Shown piece by piece: positions 1-11,085 of a stretch of 64,000 bases of DNA. Position numbers and translations under genes: made by a program. Every line of letters starts with the position of its first letter. Positions within the stretch are counted from its first letter, which is position 1. The notes under the pieces were generated by a model. The model saw only the letters and a program-made list of their open reading frames with translations. It was not told the origin of the DNA and searched no databases. The stretch is from Dicyema japonicum (Eukaryota > Dicyemida > Rhombozoa > Dicyemidae): the NCBI GenBank assembly GCA_011109175.1, contig RDEW01000067.1:154248-218247 (forward strand), given 5' to 3'.

Positions 1-554
1 ACCCCTGTAGTGGTTTAACAGTCACTTGACTACAATAATAGCAGCAATCTCTAAGGTTAGTAGCAAATAGATAAACGCTGATCAGGGAAGTCGGCAAAAT
101 ATATTAGAACCTAAGTAGATCGATAAGAATGCAAACCTCGTGGTAAAGTACAAGAAGATGTTAAACATGCAAAAGATGATTTGATCTGCGAAAAGTGGGA
201 GTAAGTCAACAAAAGAAAACGGTCATCAAAATGCATTGTATGCTCCAGAAGATTCCACGGAATGACCAAGAATATACTAAGCTATTATTTCATACTGGCA
301 TTGCCAAGCATGCCTCTCTCCTGGATGAACGACTCTCTTATCTCAAAGTTTTCCTTTCCTATAATATTCTTTAAATTCTCAAATTCTTATTGAGCTGATC
401 TTGAACCTGGCTTATTTTAAAAGACCGCTGATTAGGATCCCCAATTGTTCAGATTATCACATGTATTGAGAAATCCGACGACCTTGAGGACAGATATGCC
501 TAATATGATTCGCCTAGTGTACACTTATTATTTATTCCATCGAAGAATAGAGAA
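1..554. other. no gene seen
   Basis: AT-rich sequence without a convincing coding segment or repeat on either strand. Only short open frames without recognisable similarity are present. Confidence 0.4.
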
Positions 555-1060
555 ATCAATCAAATCCGGAGTATAATTTTATTTATTTATTTTAATAACC
601 CAGAAATGACGAGAAAGAGGATAAAAGTTATCGTCCAATTAAGTGATCCCGGTGTCCATACCAGTCCTTTTCCTGCGGTTAGTTTTGGAATCCTGGGTTA
701 ATCTCCCCAGCGGGGAAGGTTTCTTCTCATATCTCAGGCAGGCGTCCATATATAATCTGATGTGCGGTTCGAGGAGATGGTTAGGGGACTTTGCCATCTC
801 GAGGAAGTCCCGGTTACGTTCCGTAAGGTAATCCATGATTGGGGGGACGTTTAGTGTTCTCCGCAGTAACGAGGTGGACGTCTTTTTCGACGATCTCTAT
901 AGAATCCTGAGACATCGATTTTGTAAAGTCTCCAGCTTGCTCTGTGCCGATATTGATAAGGGGGCAATCCATGCAGCACAAGCGTACTCGATACTAGGTA
1001 GTACAAACTGTTTGTATAGAAGTTCTAACGATGGGCGGGAAGACACTGGAGAGTGAGTGA
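555..1060 (-). pseudogene. jockey-type LINE, C-terminal end of the RT ORF
   Basis: Read on the minus strand, this looks like the region behind the palm domain of a jockey/CR1-type LINE polymerase. One frame has LYKQFVLPSIEYACAAW, matching the usual 'LY..LV.P.LEYAC..W' motif, then a conserved KLETLQNRCLRI motif, then an ERN-type segment and a terminal ...TGIT stop. The segment is split between frames. An A-rich tail with AAAT repeats follows the stop at about 560-600, as expected for a LINE 3' end. It is a 5'-truncated dead copy. Other LINE ends in this window also finish in GIT. The clade is recognised from memory of motif order, not from a search. Confidence 0.6.
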
Positions 1061-1299
1061 ACGCTTTAAAATTCCAATTTTCTTTTGGATCCTCGTGGTT
1101 ACTAGGTTCACTTGATGGGTAAATGTGATTAGGGGATCCAGGATGACTCCAAGTATTGAAAGGGTCTTTTTAATGGGAAGTGGGGAGTCACAATGTTATT
1201 CGTGGTTCGTCCCGAGTATAATAAAACATCAATAAGTTCTTTTCTAACCCCATAAGAGTTACTTAAATGAACATGGACAACAGAAAATATTATATAAGA

Positions 1300-1735
1300 A
1301 AAAATCATTGAAGGTGCTAGAGATGTGTCGATTGTTGGATGTAATAAAACAGGTAGCTCTGGCAATCGACTTGTCTCAACAATCACCTATCTATGAAAAG
1401 AATGCTCTCCGTGAAACTCCCAGAAACAATTCGCCACATTATGCCCTCTGCCAAAATACTAATTTTTGTTTAAAAGAAGGAGTCCAACCTATTCTGGTAG
1501 GTTCTGATTTTAGTCGCTTAGCGTCAAAACTGGCGGGCAGGACAGTTCTCTCCGTCCTTTTCGAACACATGCAACCACTCCAGGTTGGGGTTGGCACTCA
1601 TGAAAGTTGTAAAGAGATAATTCATGTTGTGCGGACGTTTGCATGTAATCCTGGAGAATTGCTAGTCTTACTCAGTGATAAAAGGTTATGGATAAGTTTT
1701 CAAAGGTCGTATTTTATGTCGCTTATATAAAATTA
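1300..1735 (+). pseudogene. LINE reverse transcriptase fragment (PLQVGVG-type)
   Basis: An open stretch encodes a piece of a non-LTR reverse transcriptase. It has a VQPILVG motif equivalent to the RPIAVG segment of RT domain 2, followed by PLQVGVGTHESCKEIIH. That second motif is typical of a LINE family common in marine invertebrate genomes (remembered resemblance; no clade name assigned). The frame fails where the first catalytic aspartate block should begin, near 1,690, and nothing of the palm domain follows. Pieces of what looks like the C-terminal end of the same family lie at 1,854-2,090 (-), 20,621-20,765 (-) and 40,390-41,125 (+). Confidence 0.6.
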
Positions 1736-1853
1736 TGTTTTATTGGACTCTAAAAATATCTATATACTAAAATACTAGCTTTTGCATCTGTCTGTCAAAA
1801 AGGTTAGCACTTTGATTTATATTAAAATTTTATTAAGGAAAGAAAACAAATAG

Positions 1854-2160
1854 TCATATAGCGGCTGTCCTATTTGCGTGGCTATTGCCTTTTAGAATGG
1901 CTAGCGAGATTCGCTCAAATAACCAGCAGCGTTCACGAGGGTTTTTTGATCGTGTATAAATACGATTCCTTAGACGACTCAAGAATTTCAGCGTCGCAGG
2001 CGCAAGTAAACAAGACGTCTCTACGGCAAGTGGAACAAACAAAAAAATCCTTGGGTAGGACCGCGTACTTTTCCCGATTCAACCTCTCGGCATGATTAAG
2101 AGTTGAGTGAGTGCTAAAGGACTTAATGAAATACTCCATACCTTTTGTTGCATTACTCAT
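1854..2160 (-). pseudogene. LINE C-terminal fragment (VPLAVETS-type)
   Basis: Minus-strand frames carry FVPLAVETSC followed by a LKFLSRLRNRI segment and FERISLAILKGN. These match the C-terminal end of the [16 protein letters not shown] family of LINE polymerases (FVPVAVETSG..., FQR.SVAIQRGN in relatives, from memory). Two overlapping frames are needed, so it is broken. It lies across the left breakpoint of the tandem duplication: the part right of about 1,991 reappears at 20,621. No catalytic residues are present. Confidence 0.6.
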
Positions 2161-2161
2161 G
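2091..2161. repeat. 71-bp segment inverted relative to its copy in unit 2
   Basis: The segment begins CATGA and ends TCATG. Its 61-nt interior (2,096-2,156) is the reverse complement of 20,999-21,058, with a single missing G, while the flank to the right (ACGTGTTAGGCAG...) is in the same orientation in both units. To the left the two units differ: unit 2 has about 230 bp absent here. The structure indicates a micro-inversion between short inverted pentamers, coupled to a deletion. Confidence 0.9.
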
Positions 2162-2825
2162 ACGTGTTAGGCAGATCCTTAGAAAAGGAAAGCCGTTTTT
2201 CTTCACCAGAATCTCCCTCACTGGTCTCAATAGTCTTTTGGTCATTATTCAACATGGATTTTTAAGCGTGCTGCACTTGAATGAAGATGCTCGCCAATCG
2301 TTCAAGCGATCCCTTGTTTTTCCTTATTTGTCTTAGAACTTCATTAAGAATTTCAGTATCCGTCCAAGGAATATTTTTTCAGAAAATCATAGTAGTCTCC
2401 CTCATGACGTTTGTCGGTTTGTTGGGCCCATTCATAGGCAGTGAACAAACAAATCCCAGAGTCCTTCGTGATTAACGTACTTATAGGTTCTATGAATTCT
2501 CAAGGCTTTCACATAATTTTCATTGAACTTGATTTTTTTTGTGGAAAACGTAAAAATTGGGAATTTTCCCCGATTTCGGGGTCTGACTATACTTTGTCTA
2601 CAATTCCACTAGCATCTAGTGCCACCATAAACACCGTTTTAGTACCATCTCTCATCGAAAAAAGAATTACCCAGTAGAGTTCAATTCATAGCAAATTGAA
2701 TAATAATTCAACAGTTTTGAGTATTTCAGAATTGAATATGTATAAAATCGGATCAAAAAATACAGGAACATTACGAGTATTTGCAGAATCGCACTTGACC
2801 CGTTAATTAAATTTAATAAATTTAA
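2162..2825 (-). other. coding-like minus-strand block, unrecognised
   Basis: I do not recognise this block. Minus-strand frames show protein-like pieces that need frame changes to join: one around 2,600-2,690 (WVILFSMRDGTKTVFMVALD), one around 2,340-2,470 (CLFTAYEWAQQTDKRHEGDY) and one at about 2,275-2,350 (EILNEVLRQIRKNKGSLERL). The frame breaks fall at runs of A or T and could be tiny introns, decay or sequencing error. The block is duplicated at 21,064-21,730 with the same pieces. It could be the remains of a host gene cut off by the duplication edge, or part of an unidentified mobile element. Confidence 0.3.
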
Positions 2826-2850
2826 AATAACGAATAAATTAACTAATTAA

Positions 2851-5592
2851 TTAATTAAGCGTATTTTGATCCAGATTGTTGGTAATCCCTCTTCTTCTCT
2901 TAGAAGAAGAGTGTGCCATAACCTCCCTGTTACTCCGCATCTCCACATCATATTCAGTCAAAATATCTCCGTTAGAGTCCAGTGGGTTGTCTTCACGGCA
3001 TGCCAGTTCCACCAGTTGGGAGGTAGCAGAGGCGTACTCTTCATCGTATACCTTCATCCCATGCTTATGTTCAATGAGCATACTTTCGAGCGTTCTCTTT
3101 AGTACAACCGATTGGATGTAAGTCCTCGTTGATTCTTCAATAGATAATTTATCCATATGATTCTTGAAGCATCTTGAGACAACTCCATCCCATGTCAAAA
3201 CCACTGGAATAATCTTCACTTGGCATTCATAGAGCAGCGAAAGTTCATTTGCTAGCAAGTCATATTTGTGAAGTTTCTCAACTTCAACTTGCTTTAGTCG
3301 GTCTTGTGAGGTAATCCCCACTTCAATTAACGTTACTTCCTTCTTTATTTTGTCATACACGAAAATATCAGGTTTATTGTATTGGACTTTTGTTTCTGTC
3401 AAAATCGACGTGTCAACTCTAATTTCGACATTTTGATTCGTCAATATTGACTGAACCGAATGTCCTTTCAATTTCCTGCTTCTTTTGATTCCATAAATTC
3501 GACAAAGATGAAGATGGATGCACTTTACCACTTCATTATGTCTTCGGAGATAATCACTATTTAGCATTTTTCCACACTGAGTGGCCAAATGATCAACAGT
3601 TTTCTTGCTTTTTTTACAATGGTTGCATAATGACCCCGTGTGTGCAAAAAACAAATTCCTATCTTGCAAAAGACAGTACAATGCTTCGCTCCGTGGGCCG
3701 TTATTTCCTTTGGATAACCATTCTGAGGAAGTATATAGGTCGACATTTGTTTCATCAATACATTTGAACATAATTGAGTGTAGTGTTCTGCAATAAATTT
3801 TATTTAATAAATATTTTTTCTGAGTGTCCTTGAGGGACTTAATATCCATGCTTTCCCTGTCGGCAATTGCATATTTAGAGGCAAGAAATCCTGCGATTGT
3901 AGCCAAGTGCCATTTTTTTGTTTTTATTACTCGCAGAATCCCCGACCTTCGCAAACACACAGTCGATTGTTTTTCCAAACTTTTAAAAAACTGGAAAAGT
4001 ATTAATTCGCTCTTTAATGAAATCGAGGAAAGTCCTCTTCCAAAAGTCTTCCTGTCCAAATACAGCCTCTCTTTATTTGCAGGTTTGAGGTGCAACTTGA
4101 GTGACGTAAGCAGTTGCCGTATTTGTTGGTCAATATCATCAAATTCGTATGGTTCAATATTAATTAATCCTATATAATAGTTATATAGGGACATTGCGTA
4201 TTCATTTATTGCGCGAAATAAGTTCACAGAATTTAACTTTGTTTTTGAAAGCATGGTTATTCTCTTCTTAACATTTTCAAGTATGGACTCCATAACTTTG
4301 CTTTTAAGAACATTACTTCCCTCATCTTCAAAAACACCCAAATATCGATATCCACTGACTCCTTCCAGATTCTCACAACATGATAACGATTTAACATTAG
4401 ACAGTGACTTTTCCGAATTCATCTCCAAGCCGGCAACATGAAAGAAATCGCGAACAACTTCCATCATTTTAATAACAGTATCTTCTTTTAGCCCAAATAT
4501 CTTTAGGTCATCAATGAATAACAAATGATTTGTAGAATAAGTCAGTGTATTAGGATCCTCCTGATTAATTTGGAGTCTTGGGAACATAAAGTTAAGGGTC
4601 CTGCTCAAGGGTTCCATTACCATAACAAATAGTTGAGGGGATAATGAATCTCCTTGCAAAATTCCCCGTCCCAGTTTTACAGAACCAATTCTTCTTCCAT
4701 CTAAGTGGAGATTTACAGTCCACTTCTTGACTATGGTCTTTACAAAGTTTACAATCCAACGGGGTATTCCTGAGCAGTCCAATACATGAAATAAAAATTC
4801 ATGGTCAACAGAATCAAAGGCCTTCTTCACATCCACCCAAGCAGAATAAAGGGCGTTTCCATACTCCTTATTTAAGCATTGATTAATAAGGGCCTGTTCC
4901 TTAGCGCCCTGACAATGTTTCCTCGTTCCCAGCTGATTGTCAGATAATAGCCCAAACGAATCCACAAAATCTGAGAGTTTGGAATTAACACATTTGGTAA
5001 TAAGTTTATATAAAGTTGGCATACACGTGATAGGACGTAAGTCATTAGGAGTCTCACAATCATCCTTTTTAGGAATTAAATAGGTTATTCCAGTATAAAA
5101 CCAACTTTCAGGCATATATTCCCCATTAATAATTCGGTTAATCTCAGTACATAAAAAGCCATGTAAAGATTCCATTTTCTTAATAAAGAAGTTATATGAG
5201 CCATCGCATCCACACGCCTTCCAATCAGGGAGCCATTTAATAACATCCAGGATAAACTCATTTGTGAACTCTGGCAACATGCCTTCAATACCAGTATTTA
5301 CTTTACCCACACTGTCATATGGCACGTTCATCTCTTTTCTTTTAGACCACACTTTTTCCCAAAACGACATACAATCCTCATCATCGAAACCATATAACGT
5401 TACTTCATTGCTTGCTGATAGGTTCCGATAAAATCTTCTTCGATTTAATTCAAAACAACAGTTGTCCTTGCGAAAGTCCTTCCTCGAATGATGTACAGCT
5501 ATTTGCTTTTTCTTAATTCTGACAAGGTCACATAGTAGAGCCTCAATCCTGGCAACCTCCCCTTTTTGGCCCTTTTGTATCCATAGGCACAA
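2851..5592 (-). CDS. R2-like reverse transcriptase with restriction-like endonuclease
   Basis: A 913-residue open frame. RT landmarks in order: a GCDG-NFF motif near 127-136; LIPKKDD...RPITCMPTLYK around 172-196; DVKKAFDSVDH at 254-264, carrying the first catalytic Asp; RGILQGDSLSP at 309-319; and FIDD at 359-362 as the catalytic pair, with Ile where R2 and L1 elements usually have Ala. A CX2CX8HX4C knuckle lies at 656-673. After it comes a PD (741-742)...E757-V-G...K (about 771) pattern of the restriction-like endonuclease used to nick the target for target-primed reverse transcription. The first residues overlap the upstream frame at 5499-6392. In the relative at 25,949 the corresponding protein is continuous there, so one single-base frameshift probably divides one original protein. 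Otherwise the polymerase looks intact. Confidence 0.92.
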   Translation of the reverse strand: MCLWIQKGQKGEVARIEALLCDLVRIKKKQIAVHHSRKDFRKDNCCFELNRRRFYRNLSASNEVTLYGFDDEDCMSFWEKVWSKRKEMNVPYDSVGKVNTGIEGMLPEFTNEFILDVIKWLPDWKACGCDGSYNFFIKKMESLHGFLCTEINRIINGEYMPESWFYTGITYLIPKKDDCETPNDLRPITCMPTLYKLITKCVNSKLSDFVDSFGLLSDNQLGTRKHCQGAKEQALINQCLNKEYGNALYSAWVDVKKAFDSVDHEFLFHVLDCSGIPRWIVNFVKTIVKKWTVNLHLDGRRIGSVKLGRGILQGDSLSPQLFVMVMEPLSRTLNFMFPRLQINQEDPNTLTYSTNHLLFIDDLKIFGLKEDTVIKMMEVVRDFFHVAGLEMNSEKSLSNVKSLSCCENLEGVSGYRYLGVFEDEGSNVLKSKVMESILENVKKRITMLSKTKLNSVNLFRAINEYAMSLYNYYIGLINIEPYEFDDIDQQIRQLLTSLKLHLKPANKERLYLDRKTFGRGLSSISLKSELILFQFFKSLEKQSTVCLRRSGILRVIKTKKWHLATIAGFLASKYAIADRESMDIKSLKDTQKKYLLNKIYCRTLHSIMFKCIDETNVDLYTSSEWLSKGNNGPRSEALYCLLQDRNLFFAHTGSLCNHCKKSKKTVDHLATQCGKMLNSDYLRRHNEVVKCIHLHLCRIYGIKRSRKLKGHSVQSILTNQNVEIRVDTSILTETKVQYNKPDIFVYDKIKKEVTLIEVGITSQDRLKQVEVEKLHKYDLLANELSLLYECQVKIIPVVLTWDGVVSRCFKNHMDKLSIEESTRTYIQSVVLKRTLESMLIEHKHGMKVYDEEYASATSQLVELACREDNPLDSNGDILTEYDVEMRSNREVMAHSSSKRRRGITNNLDQNTLN

Positions 5593-6392
5593 AGAACATC
5601 CATAACCTTTTGTTTTTCATACACAGGGAGAGCTTGTCTGGAAAAGCTATTGACAAGTTCTAGTTCTGCCATCAGCTTTGAGATTTTCTTTTCAGTGTTC
5701 TCCAACCACGTACTTTGCGGTTTAACCTTCGCAGTTAAAGTCATATAAGCACACTGTGCAGCATATAGAATATCAGTAATTTGATTGATATCTTGAGGCG
5801 GATTATCTTTCGTAATATAATATATTGCAGAATTTAGTCCCGACAAAACATTAACTCTGACATACTTTCTCTGAATTTTGGGTGTTGGTTTTCGAGTATC
5901 CCTCGGAATTGACTTAATTTTCTCAATTTGTACTTTTAGTTCCTCAAGGCAATTTCTGAAGGTGGAAATTTCCACATTAGTATTATTTTGCACTTTGAAA
6001 CATTCGCCTCCTTTTACATTGTTATTCCGATTTTCAGGTTTCAGCATCTTTTTTAGTTGACATAGACTGGAACTCTTGGAGTACTTTTCATTGAACTTTT
6101 TGAGTACGAGGTTCCAGCCACCTCTAGGTATCCTTCCAAATCTTTGTTTCGTGGCAAGAAAAATCTGAGATACCCACTCAGCTTCAGAGACACAGTCGAC
6201 CTCTTCAATAATGGCAGATAATGAATGCAAGTTGGTTTTGGCACCAATATTCCCAGCGATGTTGATATTAGTTCTTGTGACATTATCCACCCCCACAGAC
6301 GACGGTCCTGCTTCTACTAAACTATCTTCTTTATTTGATTTTGCAGGAAGGCCCATAGGATTCGATTTCTCGGTATGATTAGAAACGGACAT
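5499..6392 (-). CDS. N-terminal domain of the R2-like element
   Basis: 297 residues preceding the polymerase and overlapping it by 94 bp in another frame. It has a low-complexity start, then a PRGGWN-type motif near residue 97 and an ILYAAQCAYMTLT motif near residue 214. Equivalent motifs occur in the unit 2 element (MPWNGWPYL, VLYAAQITYEELT) and in a broken copy at 57.2-57.6 kb (SIIYARQTAYQIL), so this is a conserved family domain. I see none of the C2H2 or Myb motifs expected at the N-terminus of R2 proteins. RNA or DNA binding is a guess from position only. The start Met at 6392 is the first in frame and lies about 25 nt inside the element. The C-terminal tail after about residue 275 is probably out of frame. 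Confidence 0.75.
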   Translation of the reverse strand: MSVSNHTEKSNPMGLPAKSNKEDSLVEAGPSSVGVDNVTRTNINIAGNIGAKTNLHSLSAIIEEVDCVSEAEWVSQIFLATKQRFGRIPRGGWNLVLKKFNEKYSKSSSLCQLKKMLKPENRNNNVKGGECFKVQNNTNVEISTFRNCLEELKVQIEKIKSIPRDTRKPTPKIQRKYVRVNVLSGLNSAIYYITKDNPPQDINQITDILYAAQCAYMTLTAKVKPQSTWLENTEKKISKLMAELELVNSFSRQALPVYEKQKVMDVLCAYGYKRAKKGRLPGLRLYYVTLSELRKSK

Positions 6393-6503
6393 GTCAACAC
6401 CACAACAACTACACGTTTTTTCTTATAAATAATATTATTTTTTTATAAATGTCAAATAATTTTTTAAATTTACATAATTATAAATTCAAAATTTTGTTAG
6501 AAA

Positions 6504-8865
6504 ATGGAAATACCCTCATTATATGCGCATTGCCTTGAACATATTCGAACAGATTTTTATTTTAAAAAATGTGAAGAATTAAATGAAAAAACTAAAACAT
6601 GATTTTTAAAAGAGTATTTAAGGAACTGATATATTCGAACGATCCATATCCAGATGAAGATCTATATGATCAATATACGTTTATAGACACGATCTCAGAT
6701 GGAGTGCAGAAAAATGTTTTCTGCGTTGAATTCATTGATGACATTGACGTTAAGGATGTTGTCAAAATGATTCAAGTTTATCCGAATTTATCGAATATTA
6801 AATTATGCAAAATAACTTCACAAAAGAATCCTTTACTACCATTATCACCCAATAACGTCAAATCATTCTCACTTCAGAGTTATCATAACCCAGATATGCT
6901 ACATTCCCTATTTATGACTGGATTTAATAAAATAACATCCCTTGAACTTGGCTGTATACATTATAGAAAAAAAATATTTAAAAACAGCACAATCAAAATA
7001 ATGGATAAACTGGAAAACATAAACTTTATGAACGTTGTAATTACTGACTTTGAAGAATTTGCTGCTAACTTAAACTGTCCAGAGCCCTGTGGTTTAATTT
7101 ATATCAAATTCAGTTATTTTACGCATATGAATAATTATTATGTTGTTGAAACAGATGATACTTGTAAAGTTAATTGTATTCCTCTTCTCGATAAAACCAA
7201 CAATCTTAAATTTCTCGATTTATCGGGATGTATTGTAGACATGGAGAAATTAACAAAGTTATCGATTATAATAATCATAGCTACTTAAGCAAAAAAGGAT
7301 TGAAAAAAAATCATTTTGACCAACTTATAAGTTTCAATGTGAATATAAATGAATGGGTAATTTTTACGATATAATATAGATTGATAAAGAATTACTTATA
7401 AATAACTTAATCAGGCCTCTCTTCACGTTCCAATGTGAACATAAAATGTATGAAATTTTAATGGGATTTGCAATTCGAATTACAAATTCCGATATAAATT
7501 ATTAAGTCGATTTTTGAAAGTATTTTGAACATATAGTTTAGTTTTTGTGTCTTAAACCTATGGATGAAAATGAAGATCCAGAAAATTTCTTGTAAGTGAA
7601 TTTGTTTTAATCCAGCTCTACTTTAGCCAGTATTATCAAAAACTAATCAAATATCGTACCTTAACCGTTGGTATGTGTTGATTTTATCTTTAGTATGATT
7701 TACGATGGTATTTGTAAAATTGTTAAGCATTGCCGATTATTTAGTTACGAAATGGTAATTTAATTTAAATTTTTAGAATGCTTGTAATTGTTTAAAGATA
7801 TTACACTTTTTTAAACCATGGGAAACATCAATTTTCGTTTACACATTTTTTATTTTAGTTGCCTTCGTTTTCATTCATTCTTAAAGGAACTTATTGTTGG
7901 TATGAAGACGATAGTTATGATTACGATTCATGTCGTTCTATTTTAAACAGCATGAACATAGAATTTTTGACGTATCTTGGATATTCAGGTCTTGTGAAAG
8001 TTTAAATTAATGACGGGATAATTTTAGTACTGCTGTGAATCTTGTGAAACATGCGACGAGAAGGGTTGTGCATATTCAATGTATTGAGATATCTTCTAGG
8101 TATTTGAAATATATTTATTTAGACGAAAATGAAAGAAATGTGGATTTGTTTATTGATTGGATGGAATTACTCGAATTCAAATTTTTTAGAAAGATTTCAT
8201 TAGAAGATCAAACCATAATATCATAATTCCAATTATTAAAGTCGTCGAAACTCTAGCTAAATTTCAAAAAGCAAGAGGTTTACTTGCTACGTGTGGAATA
8301 ATAGAAGATTTATTGTAAAGTAGTGTTTCATTAAAAGAAATCCTGATTACGATGAACTTAATTTTAATGCGCACTATTTTATCTGGAGTTGCATGTGTCT
8401 AATACTAGGAGATCCAAATATTATTTTTCCAACATTTTAAATTTGAATATCGGTGATTTGAGTCCAAAGGAATTCATTCTAAATAAGATTTGTCAATTTA
8501 TAAAAGAAAATCCGTACGAAGCAGATTGCGATATCCATAGTAGGTAATTTAATTTTCTATGTCGAAGGTCAATGATACCAACAATAAAATTGTTAAGTAT
8601 GAATACAGACGAGCGAATTTGGCTTTGGGTTGTATGGGAATTTGCTAATTTAACCACTAAATATTCGTTAATCTTTACTTTAATAATAGCAAATCTTTTA
8701 TGGACATGTTAATTCCGCATAACATTATTGAGAAAATTGAGAATATATGTTGTCAATCCAATATGGAAGAGATCCATTCATACGCTGCTATTTTTAGAAC
8801 AAATTACAATGTTGTTATTTTTATTATTTTAGGATTATTAATCGTCATTAATTAAATATTCAAGT
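6504..8865 (+). CDS. ZYG11: ZYG11-like CUL2 ubiquitin-ligase receptor, copy 1
   Basis: ZYG11 proteins are LRR plus armadillo substrate receptors of cullin-2 ligases that recognise N-terminal glycine degrons. Here the N-terminal exon starts MEIPSLYAHCLEHI. A leucine-rich part follows (NLKFLDLSGC near 7,210), then armadillo-like segments (IIIPIIKVVETLAKF near 8,220 in copy 2 wording). The C-terminal part matches the family's '..RSF.P..PLL...LWA.WA..N' region as SMIPTIKLLSMNTDERIWLW (8,568-8,630). Introns: 8000-8027 (28 nt), 8544-8567 (24 nt) and 8667-8689 (23 nt). The frame breaks in the first exon near 6,596, where one A is missing relative to copy 2. The family is assigned from the aligned order of segments; residue identity to vertebrate ZYG11B is low. 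Confidence 0.7.
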
Positions 8866-8869
8866 AACA

Positions 8870-9046
8870 AATCTCTTTATTAATAAATTAACAATATGTA
8901 TTCATTTCTTAGTCGCCATTACAGAGGCTTGCAACTTATTATTTATTGCTAGACTGATTTTTTTTCTTACAAATCAAAATATGTTTTTAACAATAATGAA
9001 ATGTGAAGCTACACTCCATGTTTATTTCTTAAACATTATTTTAATA
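8870..9046. other. intergenic, contains the TSD of the next transposon
   Basis: AT-rich 3' flank of the ZYG11-like gene. The five bases TAATA at 9042-9046 are repeated at 10,875-10,879, on the other side of the Ginger-like element. Confidence 0.6.
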
Positions 9047-9359
9047 TGTCACGGCCCATACGTGGCCTCGGCCCAAACATGGTCGAGGCTAATAAACTTA
9101 CAAAATTTTCTATAGCAGAATTAACTTAAATATACCCAATAAGTTTACCTCTGATATTAAAAATTCTGTAGAATGCAAAAATTGAGACATTCAAATTAAA
9201 AATTAACCACCAAATGTCACAGTAATAGTATCTTCGTGCTAAAAATAAATTTTATTTTGTTTAAAAAATATAAAATAAAATCTAATTATTTTAAATAACA
9301 CTAGAATAGCAAAAGCAAAACTTTAACCAAAAATATTAAATTTTAAGCCTTGTTCTTTT

Positions 9360-9450
9360 ATCCATATACATGAAACTTTAACTCTATACCCTAAATTCTA
9401 AACACTGACCCTAACTAAAAACACTAAACATTAACCCTAAACCAAAAACC
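9360..9450. repeat. degenerate telomere-like CCCTAAA cluster
   Basis: A stretch with repeated CCCTAAA/CCCTAA words spaced by variants (ACCCTAAATTCTAAACACTG, then ACCCTAA, TAACCCTAAACC). It lies inside the Ginger-like element and recurs at 24,700-24,785. It may be an internal subterminal repeat of the transposon or a remnant of telomeric DNA; the array is too degenerate to decide. Confidence 0.6.
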
Positions 9451-9765
9451 CTCAAAGTGTAATTATTAAACATAATTTATTAATTAAAATTATTTAGCGT
9501 TTTCGATCACTTAAACTCGTGACCTGTGAATATTTTTATCCTCACTGTTATTGAGAAAACAATTATCTCCATCGTTTTTTGGTTACTTCATAGATGGACA
9601 GTCAAACTTATCGTACAGTGCCATTATACGATGAGCAGGATTTTGTCATGATCTCATCCTTTATGGACCTCGTCACCAATTTTTAAAGTTTCGTCGTCGT
9701 TTCTTCTTTTTTCAATCATTTTTCGTGCAGCTACTTTGGTATATATTCGTGTCTCTTCTCTTGCT

Positions 9766-10400
9766 TCATTCTACTTTATAAGACAGAAAATTTGACAAAT
9801 CCTCCAGTATTGCTTCCTGTGGATACTTACATCCCATAAATATAAAGAATGGCATTTGTTTCGTTGCCTCGTGTATCGAATTGTTGTAATCAAAAAACAT
9901 TTTTTTAAATAAAGAACATAATTCCCAAACTCTCCACTGGAAGCTAATGTGGAGGAAATCCATTTTTATTGATTGGTTAAATCTAAATTTATAATTTATT
10001 TTTTTACCTCTCTACTTGACCTTGTATCCATGGAGCACGCGGTCTACCATGGACATACTTGACTCGAACCTCCATTAACATGTCGGTCATCAATTTATTT
10101 TTAAATTCTTTTCCGTTATCCATGTGTAATAATAGCGGGGGCTATATGTATAAAATTTTTTTGAAGAGTTTCAACTAGTTTCTTTGAATTTTTTGAGTAA
10201 AGAGTTTCGACCACCCCAAATTTGCCAAAACAATCAACAACAGTCAAAAGCTACAGAAAATTAATGAGAAAAAAAACCCAAGTTTTTGTCAGAATAACGT
10301 CGCAAATCGATCAGATCGTCTATATATCTGTCGCGTGGGTATTTTACCACAATTGGTGTTATCGGAGGTTTTGTTTCCAAAAGCCTCTTAGACGTAATTT
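9766..10400 (-). pseudogene. Ginger-like integrase, unit 1 copy (broken)
   Basis: Minus-strand gene for a retroviral-type integrase core. Visible blocks are VVKYPRDRYIDDLIDLRRYS (near 10,290-10,350), TVVDCFGKFG with the first Asp, LLLHMDNGKEF with the second Asp, and HGRPRAPWIQGQVER with the catalytic Glu, 35 residues after the second Asp (DD35E). After a 25-nt intron (GTAAAA...TTTAG) the HEATKQMPFFIFMG block follows, typical of these integrases. It is broken by a TGG to TAG stop just before the second Asp block and by a homopolymer frameshift upstream. KRBA2-like domesticated integrases are the closest relatives I recall. Confidence 0.8.
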
Positions 10401-11085
10401 ATAATTTGTTTCCTACAAATGAACAATTATAAATATACGTAGATATATTGCACATCGTTTTCAAACGTAAAACGACTGGCAAGCCTTTTATAAGGCCTCT
10501 TATCAGATATTGCCAGATCTGAAGGGAACAAGTCAAATTCTTTAAATTCCTTAATTATTTTCATATCGTAAAGAAACAATCGAACAACAATAACCATCAG
10601 TCGCGTGTTAATAAAAGCGTGCTAAATAGTTTTTTAGTAATTTAAATTAATTATTATTAAAAAACAATTTATATATTAAAAACTAAGTATTTTGATACTG
10701 TACCCATTCTTCAATTTTATTTTTTCCATTTTTTCCAAAAAAGTGATTATTTTAACATAAAAAATACATATTTGTAATCCTTATCCAAAAACGAACAATA
10801 ATATATATTTATTTTTTTTAAATGATTAAAAACATTGACCATGTGTGGGCCGATACCACGCATGGGCTGTGACATAATATTTATATAAAATCAAAATTTA
10901 GAATTTTTCTAACTCGGGGACCTAACTCGTTCTCCATACCTAAATTGGCCTTAACTCTTCAAAAAAAATTTTGAGTACGTTTTCTCAAATTTTTTAAATT
11001 ATTTATAATTTTTCTCATCTATGATTGTTTCTTAATTTTTTATATTTTTTCATTGGTTGAGGTGGTGACGACGTCTCTATTGCAC

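Larger units (their letters stand above)
2826..6415 (-). mobile_element. R2-like non-LTR retrotransposon, full length, unit 1 only
   Basis: The borders are set by comparison with the unfilled site in unit 2 (around 21,733), where TTTAA runs straight into TTTTTCTTATAAAT. The element is about 3.59 kb, has a very short 5' leader and a short AT-rich 3' end of TTAA repeats. It encodes an N-terminal domain, a reverse transcriptase, a CCHC knuckle and a restriction-like endonuclease. That architecture places it with site-specific type LINEs (R2/R4/NeSL/CRE groups) rather than the apurinic-endonuclease LINEs. No clear target-site duplication is visible in the AT-rich flanks. Confidence 0.9.
9047..10874 (-). 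mobile_element. Ginger-like DNA transposon (integrase type), unit 1
   Basis: 1,828 bp bounded by imperfect inverted repeats of about 38 bp. The left end reads TGTCACGGCCCATACGTGG; the right end, reverse complemented, reads TGTCACAGCCCATGCGTGG. Both ends therefore have TGT...ACA termini. Flanking TAATA occurs directly on both sides (9042-9046 and 10,875-10,879), a 5-bp target duplication. The interior encodes an integrase-type DDE protein on the minus strand. TGT/ACA termini, short target duplication and a gypsy-like integrase are the features of Ginger2/Tdd elements. The matching position near 63,850 beside the third ZYG11 copy is unoccupied. Confidence 0.85.

Noticed and set aside
5499-5592. 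programmed ribosomal frameshift between the two frames of the unit 1 R2-like element
   Set aside because: The relative at 25,949 reads through this point in one frame, and no slippery site with a structure is evident; a one-base change is simpler.
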